Source: Spongiibacteraceae bacterium
GTDB lineage: Bacteria > Pseudomonadota > Gammaproteobacteria > Pseudomonadales > Dasaniaceae
Direction of reading: 5' to 3'
Length of the DNA stretch: 64,000 bases
Assembly: GCA_028280715.1 (NCBI GenBank)
Contig: JANQLG010000043.1
Location: forward strand, 1 to 64,000
Made by a program: the position numbers and the translations under genes. Positions within the stretch are counted from its first letter, which is position 1. Each line of letters begins with the position of its first letter. Under the pieces are notes generated by a model, which saw only the letters and a list, made by a program, of their open reading frames with translations, was not told the DNA's origin and searched no databases. Positions 48,289 to 59,542 of this stretch are shown here, piece after piece.

Positions 48289-48540
48289 TCATATTAATAA
48301 ATATTGCGGTGCGCTGATTATCTTATGAAAAGTTAAAGAAAAGGGTAGAAATTTCATAGTTACTAAAAAATATAACCCCCCTCAAGTGCAATTATTTCAC
48401 ACACTGTCTCTTCACCATAAAACAGTGCTAAACTCCCAATAAGCTCATTCAATAAACCGATTAAAGATAACCTAGCTTTAGAAGTGGAAAATCTCTCTGC
48501 TACTGATTTTCTCTACTAATTTATAATAGGGGGCCGGCCA

Positions 48541-49638
48541 TTGCCATTAGTTAAAAAAATTATAAATATCGGCATCACAGAAGAAACCAACCTCTGGCTT
48601 GCAGGTCGCATCCGAATAGTTAATTTTTTCACGGCATTATCACTATCTCTATTATCGATTGTTATTGTTTTAGTATTTTTTTTATTACCTCAAATAATCA
48701 ACCTATTATTACTTTTTGCCGCTATTAATGTACTAACTCTCTTTTTAAATCAGCAGCAAAAACACAATTTATCCAGATTAACGTTTGTCGCTGCCTGTTA
48801 TTCAACTATTTGCATACTAGCGATTTTATTTGGGCCTACTCTCCATTTTCAATACTTTATAATCCCGAGTGTCGGCATACCCCTAATATTATTTCGCAAT
48901 GAAATTGGCTTTCTTAGATGGATTCTTACCTATGCAGGGCTACCTATTTGGGGCGCCTTAGAATGGTGGTTTAAAAATCACGAACCGGTATTTTCCTCCA
49001 TCCTAGATGACTTCCAGAATTACCGTTATATCAATGACTGCTTTCTGATATTAACCTCCATTTTTCTGTTTAGAATATTCACCAATGAAAGCGAAAAACA
49101 CATCGACATTATTACCGAGACTAATGAAGAGTTAGGCAACCTGGCTACCAAAGATCCACTAACGCAATTATACAATCGAAGATTTATTGATGAGCACCTG
49201 AAAAAAATATTTGAAGAATACCGCAAAGATGATCTGTCGATTGTTTTTCTTATGATTGATGCAGACCACTTTAAAGCAGTCAATGATACCTATGGTCATG
49301 ATGTCGGCGATCTTATGCTTGAAAACATCTCTAATGTATTGACCACTATTTTAAGAGAATCTGATGTGATTGGCAGGCTAGGCGGCGATGAGTTTTGCGT
49401 GATTTTAACTTACAAAAACAAAGCAAAGGCCATCAAACTGATTCATCGTTTACATGAGAGCTTATCCAATATCACTATCAACTATAATGGTAAAAGCATT
49501 CCCATGAGCTGTAGTGTTGGTGCCGCCTTCGCATCAAAGAATACAGACCGCCCTGAAGCATTAATTAAAAACGCTGATAAGGCACTATATCAAGCAAAGG
49601 AAAAGGGACGAAACCAAGCCTGTATCTTTGAAGATTAA
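48541..49638 (+). CDS. membrane GGDEF diguanylate cyclase
   Basis: A 365-residue protein. About six membrane helices (residues 20-185) precede a GGDEF domain (R-L-G-G-D-E-F), with the inhibitory I-site R-E-S-D five residues upstream, and F-K-A-V-N-D-T-Y-G-H. It should make c-di-GMP and be product-inhibited. Start is TTG after an AGGGGG ribosome site. It lies 252 bases after the partner-switching gene, and HsbD-like position suggests it is the output; the link is inference. Confidence 0.9.
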   Translation: MPLVKKIINIGITEETNLWLAGRIRIVNFFTALSLSLLSIVIVLVFFLLPQIINLLLLFAAINVLTLFLNQQQKHNLSRLTFVAACYSTICILAILFGPTLHFQYFIIPSVGIPLILFRNEIGFLRWILTYAGLPIWGALEWWFKNHEPVFSSILDDFQNYRYINDCFLILTSIFLFRIFTNESEKHIDIITETNEELGNLATKDPLTQLYNRRFIDEHLKKIFEEYRKDDLSIVFLMIDADHFKAVNDTYGHDVGDLMLENISNVLTTILRESDVIGRLGGDEFCVILTYKNKAKAIKLIHRLHESLSNITINYNGKSIPMSCSVGAAFASKNTDRPEALIKNADKALYQAKEKGRNQACIFED

Positions 49639-49750
49639 CCATGCAGCTCAGCGAAGAGTCTGACGAAAAATCTCATCAGAAGAACATGATCAATCTCACT
49701 CAGAGACTTCAAACCAAAGGACACTAAACCAGAAAGCACTATGTGAAATA

Positions 49751-49794
49751 GGATACGGCCAGAAATAGCTGTATTACTATTTCTGGCCGTATCC
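49751..49794. terminator. perfect 18-bp inverted repeat
   Basis: GGATACGGCCAGAAATAG and its exact complement flank an 8-base loop between the convergent GGDEF and IorB genes. It is probably a shared terminator, although no T-run follows. Confidence 0.65.
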
Positions 49795-49839
49795 TAGCAG
49801 TATTTACCCAGTCTATTTAGCCCTATTCATATAGCCTAA

Positions 49840-52146
49840 CTATATGCTGTAGCCATGTTCACGTAATGGCAATTTTCTAATCCGCTGTCCTGTAGCAGCA
49901 AAAATCGCATTGGTCACCGCTGGCGTTACAACGGGATAGGCTGGTTCACCCAAACCGGTCGGTGGATTGTCCGTTTCAAGGAAGTGAATATCAATTTCCG
50001 GTGTTGCAGGAATTCTCATTACAGGGTAATCATGGAAATTAGACTGTTCTATAGCGCCATCTTCCATAGTGATTTTTTGCCCCACCATGGCGCTAATACC
50101 ATCAATGACTGAACCCTCAACTTGAGCTCTGGCACCACTCATATTAATAATGGGTCCAACATCCACAGCCACTGTCACCTTATTAACTATGAGCTTCTTA
50201 TCACTGCTGACAGTAACATCAGCAACCTGCGCCACATAACCAGCATGGCTAAAGTGGAAAGCAAGACCAAGCCCTTGACCTGCAGGTAGCTGCCTACCCC
50301 AACCAGCCTTTTCAGCAGCAGCTTTAATAACACCAGCCGCACGACCAGTATGAAGTGAACGTGGATTACCCTCTTCAAACCAGCGCGGCTCACCCATTAT
50401 TTCCAGCAGGAATTCCAGATGATCTCGACCTGCTGCAACGGCCAACTCATTAATAAAGCTCTCCGCAACAAAAGCATTCACATTGGAACCAGGTGCGCGC
50501 AATGCACCACAGGGTGTACCAATTTCATAGGGTGTCTTGGTCGCTTTAACATTGGGTACGTTTAACATGGGAAATTCGGTTTCATTTAAACGACCTTCCC
50601 AGGTGTATCGCTCGCCCAATTTGGTAGCAAATAGATGATTTTGCCAGGCTACCAATTTGCCATCGGCATCCACAGCAGCCTTAACTGTTTGGAAGCCGCC
50701 TGAACGATAAAAATCATGCCGAACACAATCTTCTCTCGACCAGGTCAGTTTTACAGGTGCACCTACATGCTTGGAAATAGCAATGGCTTCGCAGACAAAC
50801 TCAGAGGTAAAACGACGCCCGAAACCACCCCCTATTCGAGTAACAGGATGAACCATCACCTGCTCTTTAGGTAAACCGAAGACGGTTTCTGCCGCTGTAT
50901 ACATCCTGGCAGGGAATTGATGTGGGGCCCACAAATCAAGCGTATCGGCCTCGCCATTTTCACCTTTTTTATAATCGGCAGTACAGTTAATCGGTTCTAA
51001 ACAAAAATGTGAAAGAAAGGGGTATTCATAGTGCGATGTAAGCACCTTATTCGCAGGATCAGCGAATGCTGCCGCAACATCACCCACTTCTGCAATAGGC
51101 TCTGATCCGTCATTGTCTTTATTGCCATCCGCGAACTCGACCATTGCTGTCCAGCTGTCTTTAGACGCTGAGCTGGTATCCCACTCTACCTTTAGCTGCT
51201 GTTTAGCATTAAATACCGCCCAGGTGGAGTTGCCCACAATGGCAACACCACTTAATAACTGCTGGAAGTTACCATCACCCTCAATGATAAACGCATCTTT
51301 TATACCCGGCAGTCTTTTGATGTCTTCAAGATTGGCACTCACCGCCTTACCACTAATAGAAGGGCACTTCATATAGGAGGCGTACAACATATCAGGGATT
51401 TTAATATCAATGCCAAATAGCGGATTACCGGTCACCAGAAACGTATTATCAATACCCGTTATCTGGGAAGAACCGATGATTTTGTATTCTGATTTATCTT
51501 TAAACTTGAGCGTACCAGGGTCGGGAACCGGTTGATTGGCCAATGAAGGCTGCGCCAATTCTGCAAAACTCATCGACTGACCTGAAGTGTGAATGACCAT
51601 ACTGTCTTCGACTTTCAGCTCTTCTCTAGGCACATTCATCGCTGCAGCTGCTGCACCAATGAACATCTCGCGAGCCGATGCACCCATCTCACGCATTTTT
51701 TGATATTCACGCGGCACACTCAGTGATCCACCCGCAAATTGCACCCCAAAGCGTTCAGCGACTGGCGCTTGCAGGACTTCTACATCCTCCCATTTAACAC
51801 CCAGCTCTTCTGCGGCAATCATGGGCAATGCTGTTCTCACGCCCTGCCCCATATCAGGCGCCTGTGCATAAATTTGAATTTTCCCTTCGGAGGTCACCTT
51901 AATAAAGGTGTTTAGCTCCATAGAGCCCGTTATATCCTGTTCCTCTTGCGCCATCGATTTGGTTGAAGGCAATGCCATTGCCAGCACTAATCCGCCACCA
52001 GCAACACCACTTAGTTTCAAAAAGCCGCGACGACTTAAGTTGTCAGCTGTCAATCCACTTTCTGTTTCAGAAAGGCGTCGTACCTCCTGACTTAAGGCCT
52101 GCTCTACTGTCTCAACTACTTGTTGGTGTTCGTTTTGAAGGCTCAT
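49840..52146 (-). CDS. IorB-like molybdopterin dehydrogenase subunit (1)
   Basis: A 768-residue large subunit of the xanthine-oxidase family, IorB (isoquinoline 1-oxidoreductase beta) type. It has a Tat signal ([10 protein letters not shown], Arg39-Arg40), the G-G-G-F-G-R-R cofactor loop, and a G-L-G-E-P Glu, which matches the active-site Glu of the family. It should hydroxylate an N-heterocycle or oxidise an aldehyde in the periplasm, with a molybdenum cytosine dinucleotide cofactor. It overlaps its 2Fe-2S partner by 4 bases (ATGA). Confidence 0.88.
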   Translation of the reverse strand: MSLQNEHQQVVETVEQALSQEVRRLSETESGLTADNLSRRGFLKLSGVAGGGLVLAMALPSTKSMAQEEQDITGSMELNTFIKVTSEGKIQIYAQAPDMGQGVRTALPMIAAEELGVKWEDVEVLQAPVAERFGVQFAGGSLSVPREYQKMREMGASAREMFIGAAAAAMNVPREELKVEDSMVIHTSGQSMSFAELAQPSLANQPVPDPGTLKFKDKSEYKIIGSSQITGIDNTFLVTGNPLFGIDIKIPDMLYASYMKCPSISGKAVSANLEDIKRLPGIKDAFIIEGDGNFQQLLSGVAIVGNSTWAVFNAKQQLKVEWDTSSASKDSWTAMVEFADGNKDNDGSEPIAEVGDVAAAFADPANKVLTSHYEYPFLSHFCLEPINCTADYKKGENGEADTLDLWAPHQFPARMYTAAETVFGLPKEQVMVHPVTRIGGGFGRRFTSEFVCEAIAISKHVGAPVKLTWSREDCVRHDFYRSGGFQTVKAAVDADGKLVAWQNHLFATKLGERYTWEGRLNETEFPMLNVPNVKATKTPYEIGTPCGALRAPGSNVNAFVAESFINELAVAAGRDHLEFLLEIMGEPRWFEEGNPRSLHTGRAAGVIKAAAEKAGWGRQLPAGQGLGLAFHFSHAGYVAQVADVTVSSDKKLIVNKVTVAVDVGPIINMSGARAQVEGSVIDGISAMVGQKITMEDGAIEQSNFHDYPVMRIPATPEIDIHFLETDNPPTGLGEPAYPVVTPAVTNAIFAATGQRIRKLPLREHGYSI

Positions 52147-52655
52147 GCTACATCCTCCTCTGCATTAGTCGCTGTAGCATCATAGAACATAGCCGTCTTG
52201 TTAGATGCCGCCTGATGAATCGCCTGTCGAATACGTACATAAGTACCACAACGGCAGTAGTTACCTGCCATCGCCGCATCGATATCATCATCGGTTGGGT
52301 TGGGTTTGCTTTCCAGCAGTGCAGCTGCAGCCATCAACTGGCCAGACTGACAGTAACCGCACTGCGGCACGTCCAAATCAACCCAGGCCTGCTGTAATGC
52401 CGTTAAATTCGCATCAGCAGCTAAACCCTCAATGGTGGTAATACTACGCCCTACTAACGCCGAAGCCGGGATTGAACAAGCACGCATAGGCTGGCCATCC
52501 ACATGTACCGTACATGCCCCACACTGCCCAATACCACAGCCAAATTTAGTGCCGACCATTCCCAGTACGTCTCTTAGCGCCCACAACAGTGGCATTGCTG
52601 GGTCAGCCTCTAACTCCTGATCAACACCGTTAATCGTTAATGTGTATGTTGGCAT
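52143..52655 (-). CDS. IorA-like 2Fe-2S subunit (1)
   Basis: A 170-residue electron-transfer subunit with two 2Fe-2S sites: [11 protein letters not shown] (ferredoxin type) and C-G-Y-C-Q-S-G-Q with N-Y-C-R-C-G-T-Y (helical type). I chose the M-P-T-Y-T-L start (GGAGGT ribosome site, same as paralogue) instead of the further upstream one at 52673. It leads iorB-1. Confidence 0.9.
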   Translation of the reverse strand: MPTYTLTINGVDQELEADPAMPLLWALRDVLGMVGTKFGCGIGQCGACTVHVDGQPMRACSIPASALVGRSITTIEGLAADANLTALQQAWVDLDVPQCGYCQSGQLMAAAALLESKPNPTDDDIDAAMAGNYCRCGTYVRIRQAIHQAASNKTAMFYDATATNAEEDVA

Positions 52656-52840
52656 TTCGATACCACCTCCCATTTGAAAATATTATTAGCCGCTGTATGT
52701 CTGTCACTCAAACGGATACTCAATAGACGCAACAATTCTAACTTAGAAAGACCACCCGTTTTCATTCCTGTTCCGGAATATCAGACTTATTGTTTTATGC
52801 AAGGTATTTATTAAAGGAAATTACAAGCTTATAGCGAAAA

Positions 52841-52873
52841 AAAACCAGTGTCACTATAAAGCTCACTGGTTTT
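52841..52873 (-). terminator. terminator-like hairpin
   Basis: AAAACCAGTG and CACTGGTTTT pair around a 13-base loop with A/T runs at both ends. It lies just downstream of the second iorB stop and upstream of iorA-1, separating the two transcription units. Confidence 0.75.
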
Positions 52874-52910
52874 TACTTTCTAAATCAACCGTAATTAACG
52901 ACAGCGAGCA

Positions 52911-55232
52911 CTATGCAATGCTGTAGCCCGCCTCAACCAGTGGTAACTTCCTTATCCTATCACCATTGGCCATATAAATAGCATTGGTCACTGCCGGGAT
53001 CACAGGAGGCAAACCCGGCTCACCCAAGCCTGTTGGACTAAAATCACTCTCAATGAAGTGGATATCGATTTCGCTCGGCGCAGCTGCCATTCTCGCCACT
53101 GGATAATCATGAAAATTGGATTGATCAATGCGGCCATTTTGCATGGTGATTTTCTGCCCCATCATATGGCTAATACCTTCGACAACCGCACCTTCGATCT
53201 GTGAACGTGCGCCACTTAAGTTGATGATAGGCCCAACATCGATCGCAGCAGTGACTTTATGGATAGTCAATTTTTTATTGGCATCGACACTGATATGAGC
53301 CACCTCTGCAGCATGTGCAGCATGACTGAACTGAAAGGCCAAACCCAGCCCTTCACCGGGAGGCATGGGTTTACCCCAACCAGCCTTCTCTGCCGCCAGC
53401 CTGATCACACCAGCGGCACGACCTGTATTCATGGAACGAATGTTACCTTCATCAAACCAGCGCGGCTCACCCATGATTTCCAACAAAAACTCCAGGTGAT
53501 CACGCCCAGCTGTTTCAGCCAATTCGTGAATAAAACCCTGCACCACAAAGGCATTAAAGTTAGCGCCTGGAGCCCGCAATGCACCACAGGGCGTACCAAT
53601 ATCAAAGCGGCTCTGCGTGCCCTTAACATTAGACAGATTCAGCATCGGGAACTCGGCCGGATTCAAACGACCACCAACGGCAGGCCTGCCATTGTGAACC
53701 ATCAAAATCAGATGGTTTTGCCAGGCAACAAGCTTACCCTCAGAATCAACGGCCGCTTTTAAATTCTGGAATCCACCATTGCGATAAAAATCGTGATGCA
53801 TACAGTCTTCACGCGTCCAGGTATGTTTTACCGGCACCCCAACACGCTTCGCCATCGCTATCGCCTCATTGGCATATTCCGAGTACAACTTACGACCAAA
53901 TCCACCACCTATACGGGTGACGGGATTAAGCTGAATTTGCTCTTTTTTAAGACCATGGATACCTTCGATACCGCCGTATAACCGCTGCGGAATCTGATGC
54001 GGAACCCACATCTCGACTTTATCTTCCTCGCCGTTTTCACCCTTTTTATAATGTGCCGTACAGGTCATCGGCTCCAAACAGACATGAGCTAAAAAAGGAT
54101 ATTCATAATGCGCGGTAATGGTTTTGTTAGCCGGATCGGCAAAAACCGTATCGACATCGCCCACTTCTTTGATGACTTCATCACCAAGACTGTCTTTTAC
54201 CAGCTCGGCTTTGGCAACAATTTCGTCCCAGTTATCCTTCGAGGCTTCTGATTCATCCCACTCAACACGTAATTTGCGCCTCGCACTGAACACCGCCCAA
54301 GTTGAGGTACCAACAATAGCAACACCATCCAACAGTTCACGCGGCTTGCCGCTACCCTCGACTAAAAAGGCATCCTTGATACCGGGCATGGCTTTGATTT
54401 CTTCAAGATTAGCGCTGACCACCTTGCCACCACTAGCCGGGCAACGATGATATGTACCATACAACATGTCAGGTAAGCGGATATCGATGCCAAACAGTGG
54501 GCTACCTGTCACCAAGTTAGCGTTGTCGATTCCGGTAATCTCAGAGGAACCGACGATAGTGTATTCCGATTTATCTTTAAACCTTAGAGAACCTGGATCA
54601 GGCACTGGCTGGTTCAATAAAGTAGGGCCAACCAATTCAGCAAAGGACATACCCCTGCCAGAAGCATGTACCACCTGGCTGTTTACTACTTTTAATTCGT
54701 CTCGCGGTACATTCATCGCCTCTGCCGCCGCACCGATAAACATCTCACGGGCCGATGCACCCATCTGCTTCATGGTTTCAAAATTACGATAAATAGAATT
54801 AGAACCCGCCGTGGATTGACGACCAAAACGCTCGTCAACCGGAGCTTGCAGCACTTCGACGTCTTCCCACTTCACACCTAACTCTTCCGCAACAATCATA
54901 GGCAAGGCATTTCGTACGCCCTGACCAATATCAGCATTCGGTGCATAGATCTGGACCTTGCCATCGGTTTGCACTTTGATGAAGGTATTCAAGGTCAACG
55001 TACCCGCCAGCGGATCCGTTTGCTCTTCAGTTGCATCGGCAGCTAGAACCTCTGGCATTGTCGACAGTGCCAGGATTAACCCGCCACCCGCTATACCTGT
55101 TAATTTCAGAAAACCGCGACGGTTCATAGCATTCAAACCAGCCGTTTTTTGCTGTAATTGCTGATGCATTGCCTGCTCGACAGATTCGATCAATTCATTG
55201 TTTTGCTGACGATTACTCATGCGTTCACTCAT
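52911..55232 (-). CDS. IorB-like molybdopterin dehydrogenase subunit (2), without adjacent partner
   Basis: A 773-residue paralogue of the other two IorB proteins, with Tat motif N-R-R-G-F-L-K-L-T-G, the G-G-G-F-G-R-K loop and G-L-G-E-P. The Met at 55232 has a GGAGAG site and is preferred to the frame start at 55274. It has no 2Fe-2S gene directly beside it; either of the two neighbouring IorA proteins, or one encoded elsewhere, may serve it. Terminators lie on both sides, so it is probably its own unit. Confidence 0.86.
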   Translation of the reverse strand: MSERMSNRQQNNELIESVEQAMHQQLQQKTAGLNAMNRRGFLKLTGIAGGGLILALSTMPEVLAADATEEQTDPLAGTLTLNTFIKVQTDGKVQIYAPNADIGQGVRNALPMIVAEELGVKWEDVEVLQAPVDERFGRQSTAGSNSIYRNFETMKQMGASAREMFIGAAAEAMNVPRDELKVVNSQVVHASGRGMSFAELVGPTLLNQPVPDPGSLRFKDKSEYTIVGSSEITGIDNANLVTGSPLFGIDIRLPDMLYGTYHRCPASGGKVVSANLEEIKAMPGIKDAFLVEGSGKPRELLDGVAIVGTSTWAVFSARRKLRVEWDESEASKDNWDEIVAKAELVKDSLGDEVIKEVGDVDTVFADPANKTITAHYEYPFLAHVCLEPMTCTAHYKKGENGEEDKVEMWVPHQIPQRLYGGIEGIHGLKKEQIQLNPVTRIGGGFGRKLYSEYANEAIAMAKRVGVPVKHTWTREDCMHHDFYRNGGFQNLKAAVDSEGKLVAWQNHLILMVHNGRPAVGGRLNPAEFPMLNLSNVKGTQSRFDIGTPCGALRAPGANFNAFVVQGFIHELAETAGRDHLEFLLEIMGEPRWFDEGNIRSMNTGRAAGVIRLAAEKAGWGKPMPPGEGLGLAFQFSHAAHAAEVAHISVDANKKLTIHKVTAAIDVGPIINLSGARSQIEGAVVEGISHMMGQKITMQNGRIDQSNFHDYPVARMAAAPSEIDIHFIESDFSPTGLGEPGLPPVIPAVTNAIYMANGDRIRKLPLVEAGYSIA

Positions 55233-55395
55233 ACTCTTTTCTCTCCGAATCCGTGCAGACATTGTTATCGGCAAATCGTTGTTATTGAAATTATTTTACT
55301 ATTTAACCGGAACTGAAACGGAACACTCATCGCCCATCATCTCATTATTTTTATGATCAGATAACGACACATCTAATAAGCAAAAAATAACACGT

Positions 55396-55424
55396 AAAAA
55401 AACCAGCCTTTAGGCTGGTTTTTA
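55396..55424 (-). terminator. terminator-like hairpin
   Basis: AAAAACCAGCC and GGCTGGTTTTT pair perfectly around a 4-base loop, with A- and T-runs. It follows the third iorB (stop at 55480) and shields the second. Confidence 0.88.
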
Positions 55425-55479
55425 GTGTCTGATAAGAGACCTTAAGATACAAGGTTAAAACTGCTAAATACTCGTATCC

Positions 55480-57768
55480 TTAAACGCTATACCCCTGATC
55501 AGTCAGTGGTAAATGTCGCACGCGATCACCATTAGCTGCATAAATTGCGTTAGCTACAGCAGGCACTAACGGCGGCAACGCCGGCTCGCCCAAACCCGTT
55601 GGAGGATACTCACTTTCAATAAAATGAATATCGATTTCAGGTGTCGCCGGTATTCTTAACACCGGATATTCATGAAAATTAGTTTGCTCGACCTCACCAT
55701 TTTCCATAGTGATTTTCTGGCCCACCATGCCACTTAATCCATCGACAACCGAGCCTTCGATTTGCGAGCGCGCACCACTCATATTGATAATCGGGCCGAC
55801 ATCCACTGCCACGGTAACCTTATGCACCTTAAGCTTCTTGTTAGCATCGACGCTAACATGTGCCACCTCAGCCACATGAGCTCGATGACTGAAGTGGAAA
55901 GCCAACCCCAAGCCTTGTCCTGCCGGCAAGGTTTTACCCCAACCAGCTTTTTCCGCTGCTAATTTAATAACATCAGCTGCGCGCCCGGTATTGAGTGAGC
56001 GATCATTATCCGGTTCAAACCAACGCGGTTCACCCATAATTTCCAGTAGAAACTCAAGGTGATCTCGCCCGGCAGCCAGTGCCAATTCATGGATAAAACT
56101 TTGTACGACAAAACTCGTCGCATTCGCGCTCGGTGCACGCAACGGCCCACAGGGTGTGCCAATGTTGAAGGTCGTTTGCGTACCTTTGACATGATCAAGG
56201 TTCAACATGGGGAACTCCACATCGCGCAGACGGGCACCCGAAGCTGGCCGATCCCCCACCGTGATACCCACAAAGTGATTTTGCCAAGCTACCAATTTGC
56301 CCTCTGGGTTCAGCGCTGCCTTTAAAGTCTGGAAACCACCAGCACGGAAAAAATCATGTCGCATACAATCTTCACGTGTCCAGGTCAGCTTAACTGGAAC
56401 TCCGGCCTGTTTGGAAATGGCAATAGCTTCGCTAATATATTCACCATAAACCCGGCGTCCAAAACTACCACCCACTCGAGTTACGGGATTAATCTGTACC
56501 TGCTCCTTTTTCATTCCAAACACTTGTTCGGCCACCTCATAAGCGCGTGCAGGGAACTGATGGGGAGGCCACAATTCAACCGTATCATCTACGCCATTTT
56601 CACCCTTGCGATAATCCGCTGTACAGTTCATCGGCTCGAGACAAATATGGGAGATAAAGGGATATTGATAATGAGACTGAATCGTCTTGTTAGCAGCATC
56701 GGCGAATATGTTATCCACATTACCGACTTCTTTGACAATCTGATCACCGAGCTGATTCTGGCCAGCTTCGGCACGGGCAACCATATCAGTCCAGCTATCT
56801 TTCGAGGCAGTTGTATAATCCCACTCGACTTCCAGCTGCTGCTTGGCATTAAATACAGCCCAGGTTGATGTGCCGATAATCGCCACACCATCTAACAGCA
56901 AACGCGCATCACCATTGCCCTCAACAAGAAACGCATCGGTAATCCCCGGCAGTTTTTTAATGTCATCAAGATTGGCACTAACGACTTTACCACGTGGCGA
57001 AGGACATTTGTGGTACGCTGCATACTTCATTTCAGGTATCGAAATATCAACACCAAACAAAGGATTGCCATTGACTAAATTGTAATTGTCGATGCCGGTA
57101 ATATCGGAAGATCCCAAAATGGTGTATTCCGAACGATCTTTAAACTTCAACGTACCAGGATCGGGAACTGGCTGGTTCTGTATACCTAACTTGGCTAATT
57201 CCGCAAAGGACATGGACTTACCAGAGCTATGCACCACCCGACTATTCTCAGCTTTTAATTCATCTCTGGGAACATTCATCGCGTCAGCTGCAGCGCCAAT
57301 AAACATTTCTCTGGCCGAGGCACCCATCTCGCGCAACAATTGAAAGTTTCGCGGAATGGCTGTGGAACCACCGACTCCTTGACGGCCAAAACGATCATCA
57401 ATCGGTGCCATCAACACATCGACATCTTCCCATTTCACACCGAGTTCTTCGGCCACAATCATTGGCAATGCTGTTTTAACACCCTGTCCAATATCCGGAT
57501 GAGCAGCGTAAATCTGTATTTTTCCATCTGAACCAACCCTAACAAAAGCGTTAAGTTCGATAGTGCTTTCCAAATCATTAGATGTCTGAGCAAATGATGG
57601 TATTGAGGGCATGGTCATTGCCAACACCAAACCGCCACCTGCAATGCCTGTGACCTTTAGAAAGCCGCGACGACTAAATCCATCTGATGAGCTTTCAGCT
57701 AATTGCTGTTGTTCAACTTTTTCCGCAACAGTTTCGATTAAATTTTTGTTGTCATTGTGAAGACTCAT
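55480..57768 (-). CDS. IorB-like molybdopterin dehydrogenase subunit (3)
   Basis: A 762-residue paralogue with Tat motif [17 protein letters not shown] (Ser in place of the third Gly) and G-L-G-E-P. It overlaps its 2Fe-2S subunit gene by 4 bases. The Gly-to-Ser change in the cofactor loop may mark a different substrate or is neutral. Confidence 0.88.
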   Translation of the reverse strand: MSLHNDNKNLIETVAEKVEQQQLAESSSDGFSRRGFLKVTGIAGGGLVLAMTMPSIPSFAQTSNDLESTIELNAFVRVGSDGKIQIYAAHPDIGQGVKTALPMIVAEELGVKWEDVDVLMAPIDDRFGRQGVGGSTAIPRNFQLLREMGASAREMFIGAAADAMNVPRDELKAENSRVVHSSGKSMSFAELAKLGIQNQPVPDPGTLKFKDRSEYTILGSSDITGIDNYNLVNGNPLFGVDISIPEMKYAAYHKCPSPRGKVVSANLDDIKKLPGITDAFLVEGNGDARLLLDGVAIIGTSTWAVFNAKQQLEVEWDYTTASKDSWTDMVARAEAGQNQLGDQIVKEVGNVDNIFADAANKTIQSHYQYPFISHICLEPMNCTADYRKGENGVDDTVELWPPHQFPARAYEVAEQVFGMKKEQVQINPVTRVGGSFGRRVYGEYISEAIAISKQAGVPVKLTWTREDCMRHDFFRAGGFQTLKAALNPEGKLVAWQNHFVGITVGDRPASGARLRDVEFPMLNLDHVKGTQTTFNIGTPCGPLRAPSANATSFVVQSFIHELALAAGRDHLEFLLEIMGEPRWFEPDNDRSLNTGRAADVIKLAAEKAGWGKTLPAGQGLGLAFHFSHRAHVAEVAHVSVDANKKLKVHKVTVAVDVGPIINMSGARSQIEGSVVDGLSGMVGQKITMENGEVEQTNFHEYPVLRIPATPEIDIHFIESEYPPTGLGEPALPPLVPAVANAIYAANGDRVRHLPLTDQGYSV

Positions 57769-58274
57769 ACCAGATCCTCCTGATTTTTTTCTGTCGCGTC
57801 GTAAAACATCGCTGTTTTACTAGCAGCTGCCTGATGAATTGCCTGACGAATTCGCACATAGGTTCCGCAGCGACAATAATTTCCCGCCATCGCTGCATCA
57901 ATATCATCATCGCTGGGGTTTGGTTTACTCTCCAACAATGCAGCCGCCGACATTAATTGTCCCGATTGGCAATATCCACACTGCGGCACATCGAGATCAA
58001 TCCAGGCTTGCTGCAGGGCTGTTAAATTCGTATCTGAAGCTAAACCTTCAATAGTGGTAATATCACGCCCGACTAATGCTGAAGCGGGAATCGAACAAGC
58101 CCGCATCGGCTGACCATCCACATGAATAGTACAGGCACCACACTGACCAATACCACAGCCAAATTTTGTGCCAACCATCCCCAGCATATCTCGCAGCACC
58201 CAGAGAAGTGGCATCGCGGGATCAGCTTCTAACTGCTGTTCTGTACCATTAATTTTCAAACTATACGTTGGCAT
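57765..58274 (-). CDS. IorA-like 2Fe-2S subunit (2)
   Basis: A 169-residue paralogue of IorA-1, with the same [19 protein letters not shown] and N-Y-C-R-C-G-T-Y motifs. It begins M-P-T-Y-S-L. It is first in its operon, with a 276-base gap to lipB. Confidence 0.92.
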   Translation of the reverse strand: MPTYSLKINGTEQQLEADPAMPLLWVLRDMLGMVGTKFGCGIGQCGACTIHVDGQPMRACSIPASALVGRDITTIEGLASDTNLTALQQAWIDLDVPQCGYCQSGQLMSAAALLESKPNPSDDDIDAAMAGNYCRCGTYVRIRQAIHQAAASKTAMFYDATEKNQEDLV

Positions 58275-58550
58275 TTAAATCGCCCTCTATCGACTAGAAA
58301 AGTGTGTGCGATTAATTGTCCATTGTTCTGACAAGCAATCATCCATCTTAATTTCAGATTCATTACGCCAACACAAGTAAACTCAAAGTTTTATTTTTAT
58401 AAAAAAATTGGCGCTTATTTCTTTCGTGTTTCAGTAATTTTCTATGTTCGAAAATTTTTAAAAACAAACTCAAGCTTCACACGAAACGAAGAAAATTTCT
58501 ATCTTATGAATATTACATTTTGCAAAGGTTTTTAATAAATAAGAGACAGA

Positions 58551-59204
58551 TCAATCAATCACGCGACCTAACTGACACTGAAGAATATCGGTAAGTTTTT
58601 CTGCAATGACGTCGATATCAGGCGTCACTCCCCCTTGCAATTGAAGAGTAGTGACATCTAAATTTTCATGGCCACACGGGTTAATCTGTGAAAAAGGTTT
58701 AACATCCATTGCTACATTCAAACTCAAACCGTGAAAGCTGCACCCTTTTCGCACACGCAAACCCAACTGGGCAATTTTAGCACCGGGTTCACCTGTTGAT
58801 TTTTTTACATAAACACCCGGCGCATCAGAACGGGGCATAGCAGCAACATTGTAATCAGCAAGCAGCACAACAATACTGCTCTCAATTTTTGAAACCAAAT
58901 CGCGCACTCCAAGATGACGACGCTTCAAATCGATTAACAGATAAATGATGAGTTGACCGGGCCCATGATAGGTTACTTGGCCACCACGATCCGTTTGAAT
59001 AACCGGAATGTTTCCCGCATCCAGCACATGTTCGGATTTGCCTGCCTGACCTTGAGTAAACACTGGCGGATGTTGCAGCACCCAAAATTCATCGGCATCT
59101 TCAGGGCCGCGTTGATCAGTGAACTGCTGCATGGCTTTCAGGGTGGGAAGGTACTCAACGGTACCCAGATTTTTGACAATGATAGCGGGGTTGTCAGTCG
59201 ACAC
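58551..59204 (-). CDS. lipB: octanoyltransferase LipB
   Basis: A 217-residue enzyme that moves an octanoyl group from acyl carrier protein to lipoyl domains. Conserved sites: [12 protein letters not shown], the Lys in G-A-K-I-A-Q-L-G, and the catalytic Cys in N-P-C-G. lipA, its usual partner, is not next to it here. It lies 13 bases after ybeD. Confidence 0.95.
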   Translation of the reverse strand: MSTDNPAIIVKNLGTVEYLPTLKAMQQFTDQRGPEDADEFWVLQHPPVFTQGQAGKSEHVLDAGNIPVIQTDRGGQVTYHGPGQLIIYLLIDLKRRHLGVRDLVSKIESSIVVLLADYNVAAMPRSDAPGVYVKKSTGEPGAKIAQLGLRVRKGCSFHGLSLNVAMDVKPFSQINPCGHENLDVTTLQLQGGVTPDIDVIAEKLTDILQCQLGRVID

Positions 59205-59217
59205 GTTTCCTCACCAT

Positions 59218-59502
59218 CTACAAAACCATTTGTACACAACCAGTAGCCATGAGATCCGCATGAATGGCATCGAGCTGATCTTTTCCTGTTGCAACAATGG
59301 TAACCGTGATCGATACAAAGGTACCCTTGCCACTGGGACGTTCTTTTACTGAAGAATCGTGAATAGGGCCGGCATGCCTTTCCATCACATCTACTACAAC
59401 CGCACGAAAATCGACACTTTGACGACCTAACACTTTAATCGGGTAGTCACAGGGAAATTCAATTTTTGGAGGGTCCTGGTGACTCATAACTTTTATTACC
59501 AA
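59218..59502 (-). CDS. ybeD: DUF493 protein YbeD
   Basis: A 94-residue small alpha/beta protein of the YbeD family, usually found between dacC and lipB. The segment F-P-C-D-Y-P-I-K-V-L-G matches the family. It is of unknown regulatory role. Confidence 0.9.
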   Translation of the reverse strand: MVIKVMSHQDPPKIEFPCDYPIKVLGRQSVDFRAVVVDVMERHAGPIHDSSVKERPSGKGTFVSITVTIVATGKDQLDAIHADLMATGCVQMVL

Positions 59503-59542
59503 TATGAGCAGCTGCTCATAAAAATTTTTTCACTAAATAGTT

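Noticed and set aside
51963-52397. Open frames opposite the ior genes
   Set aside because: They overlap strongly conserved molybdoenzyme and ferredoxin genes on the other strand.
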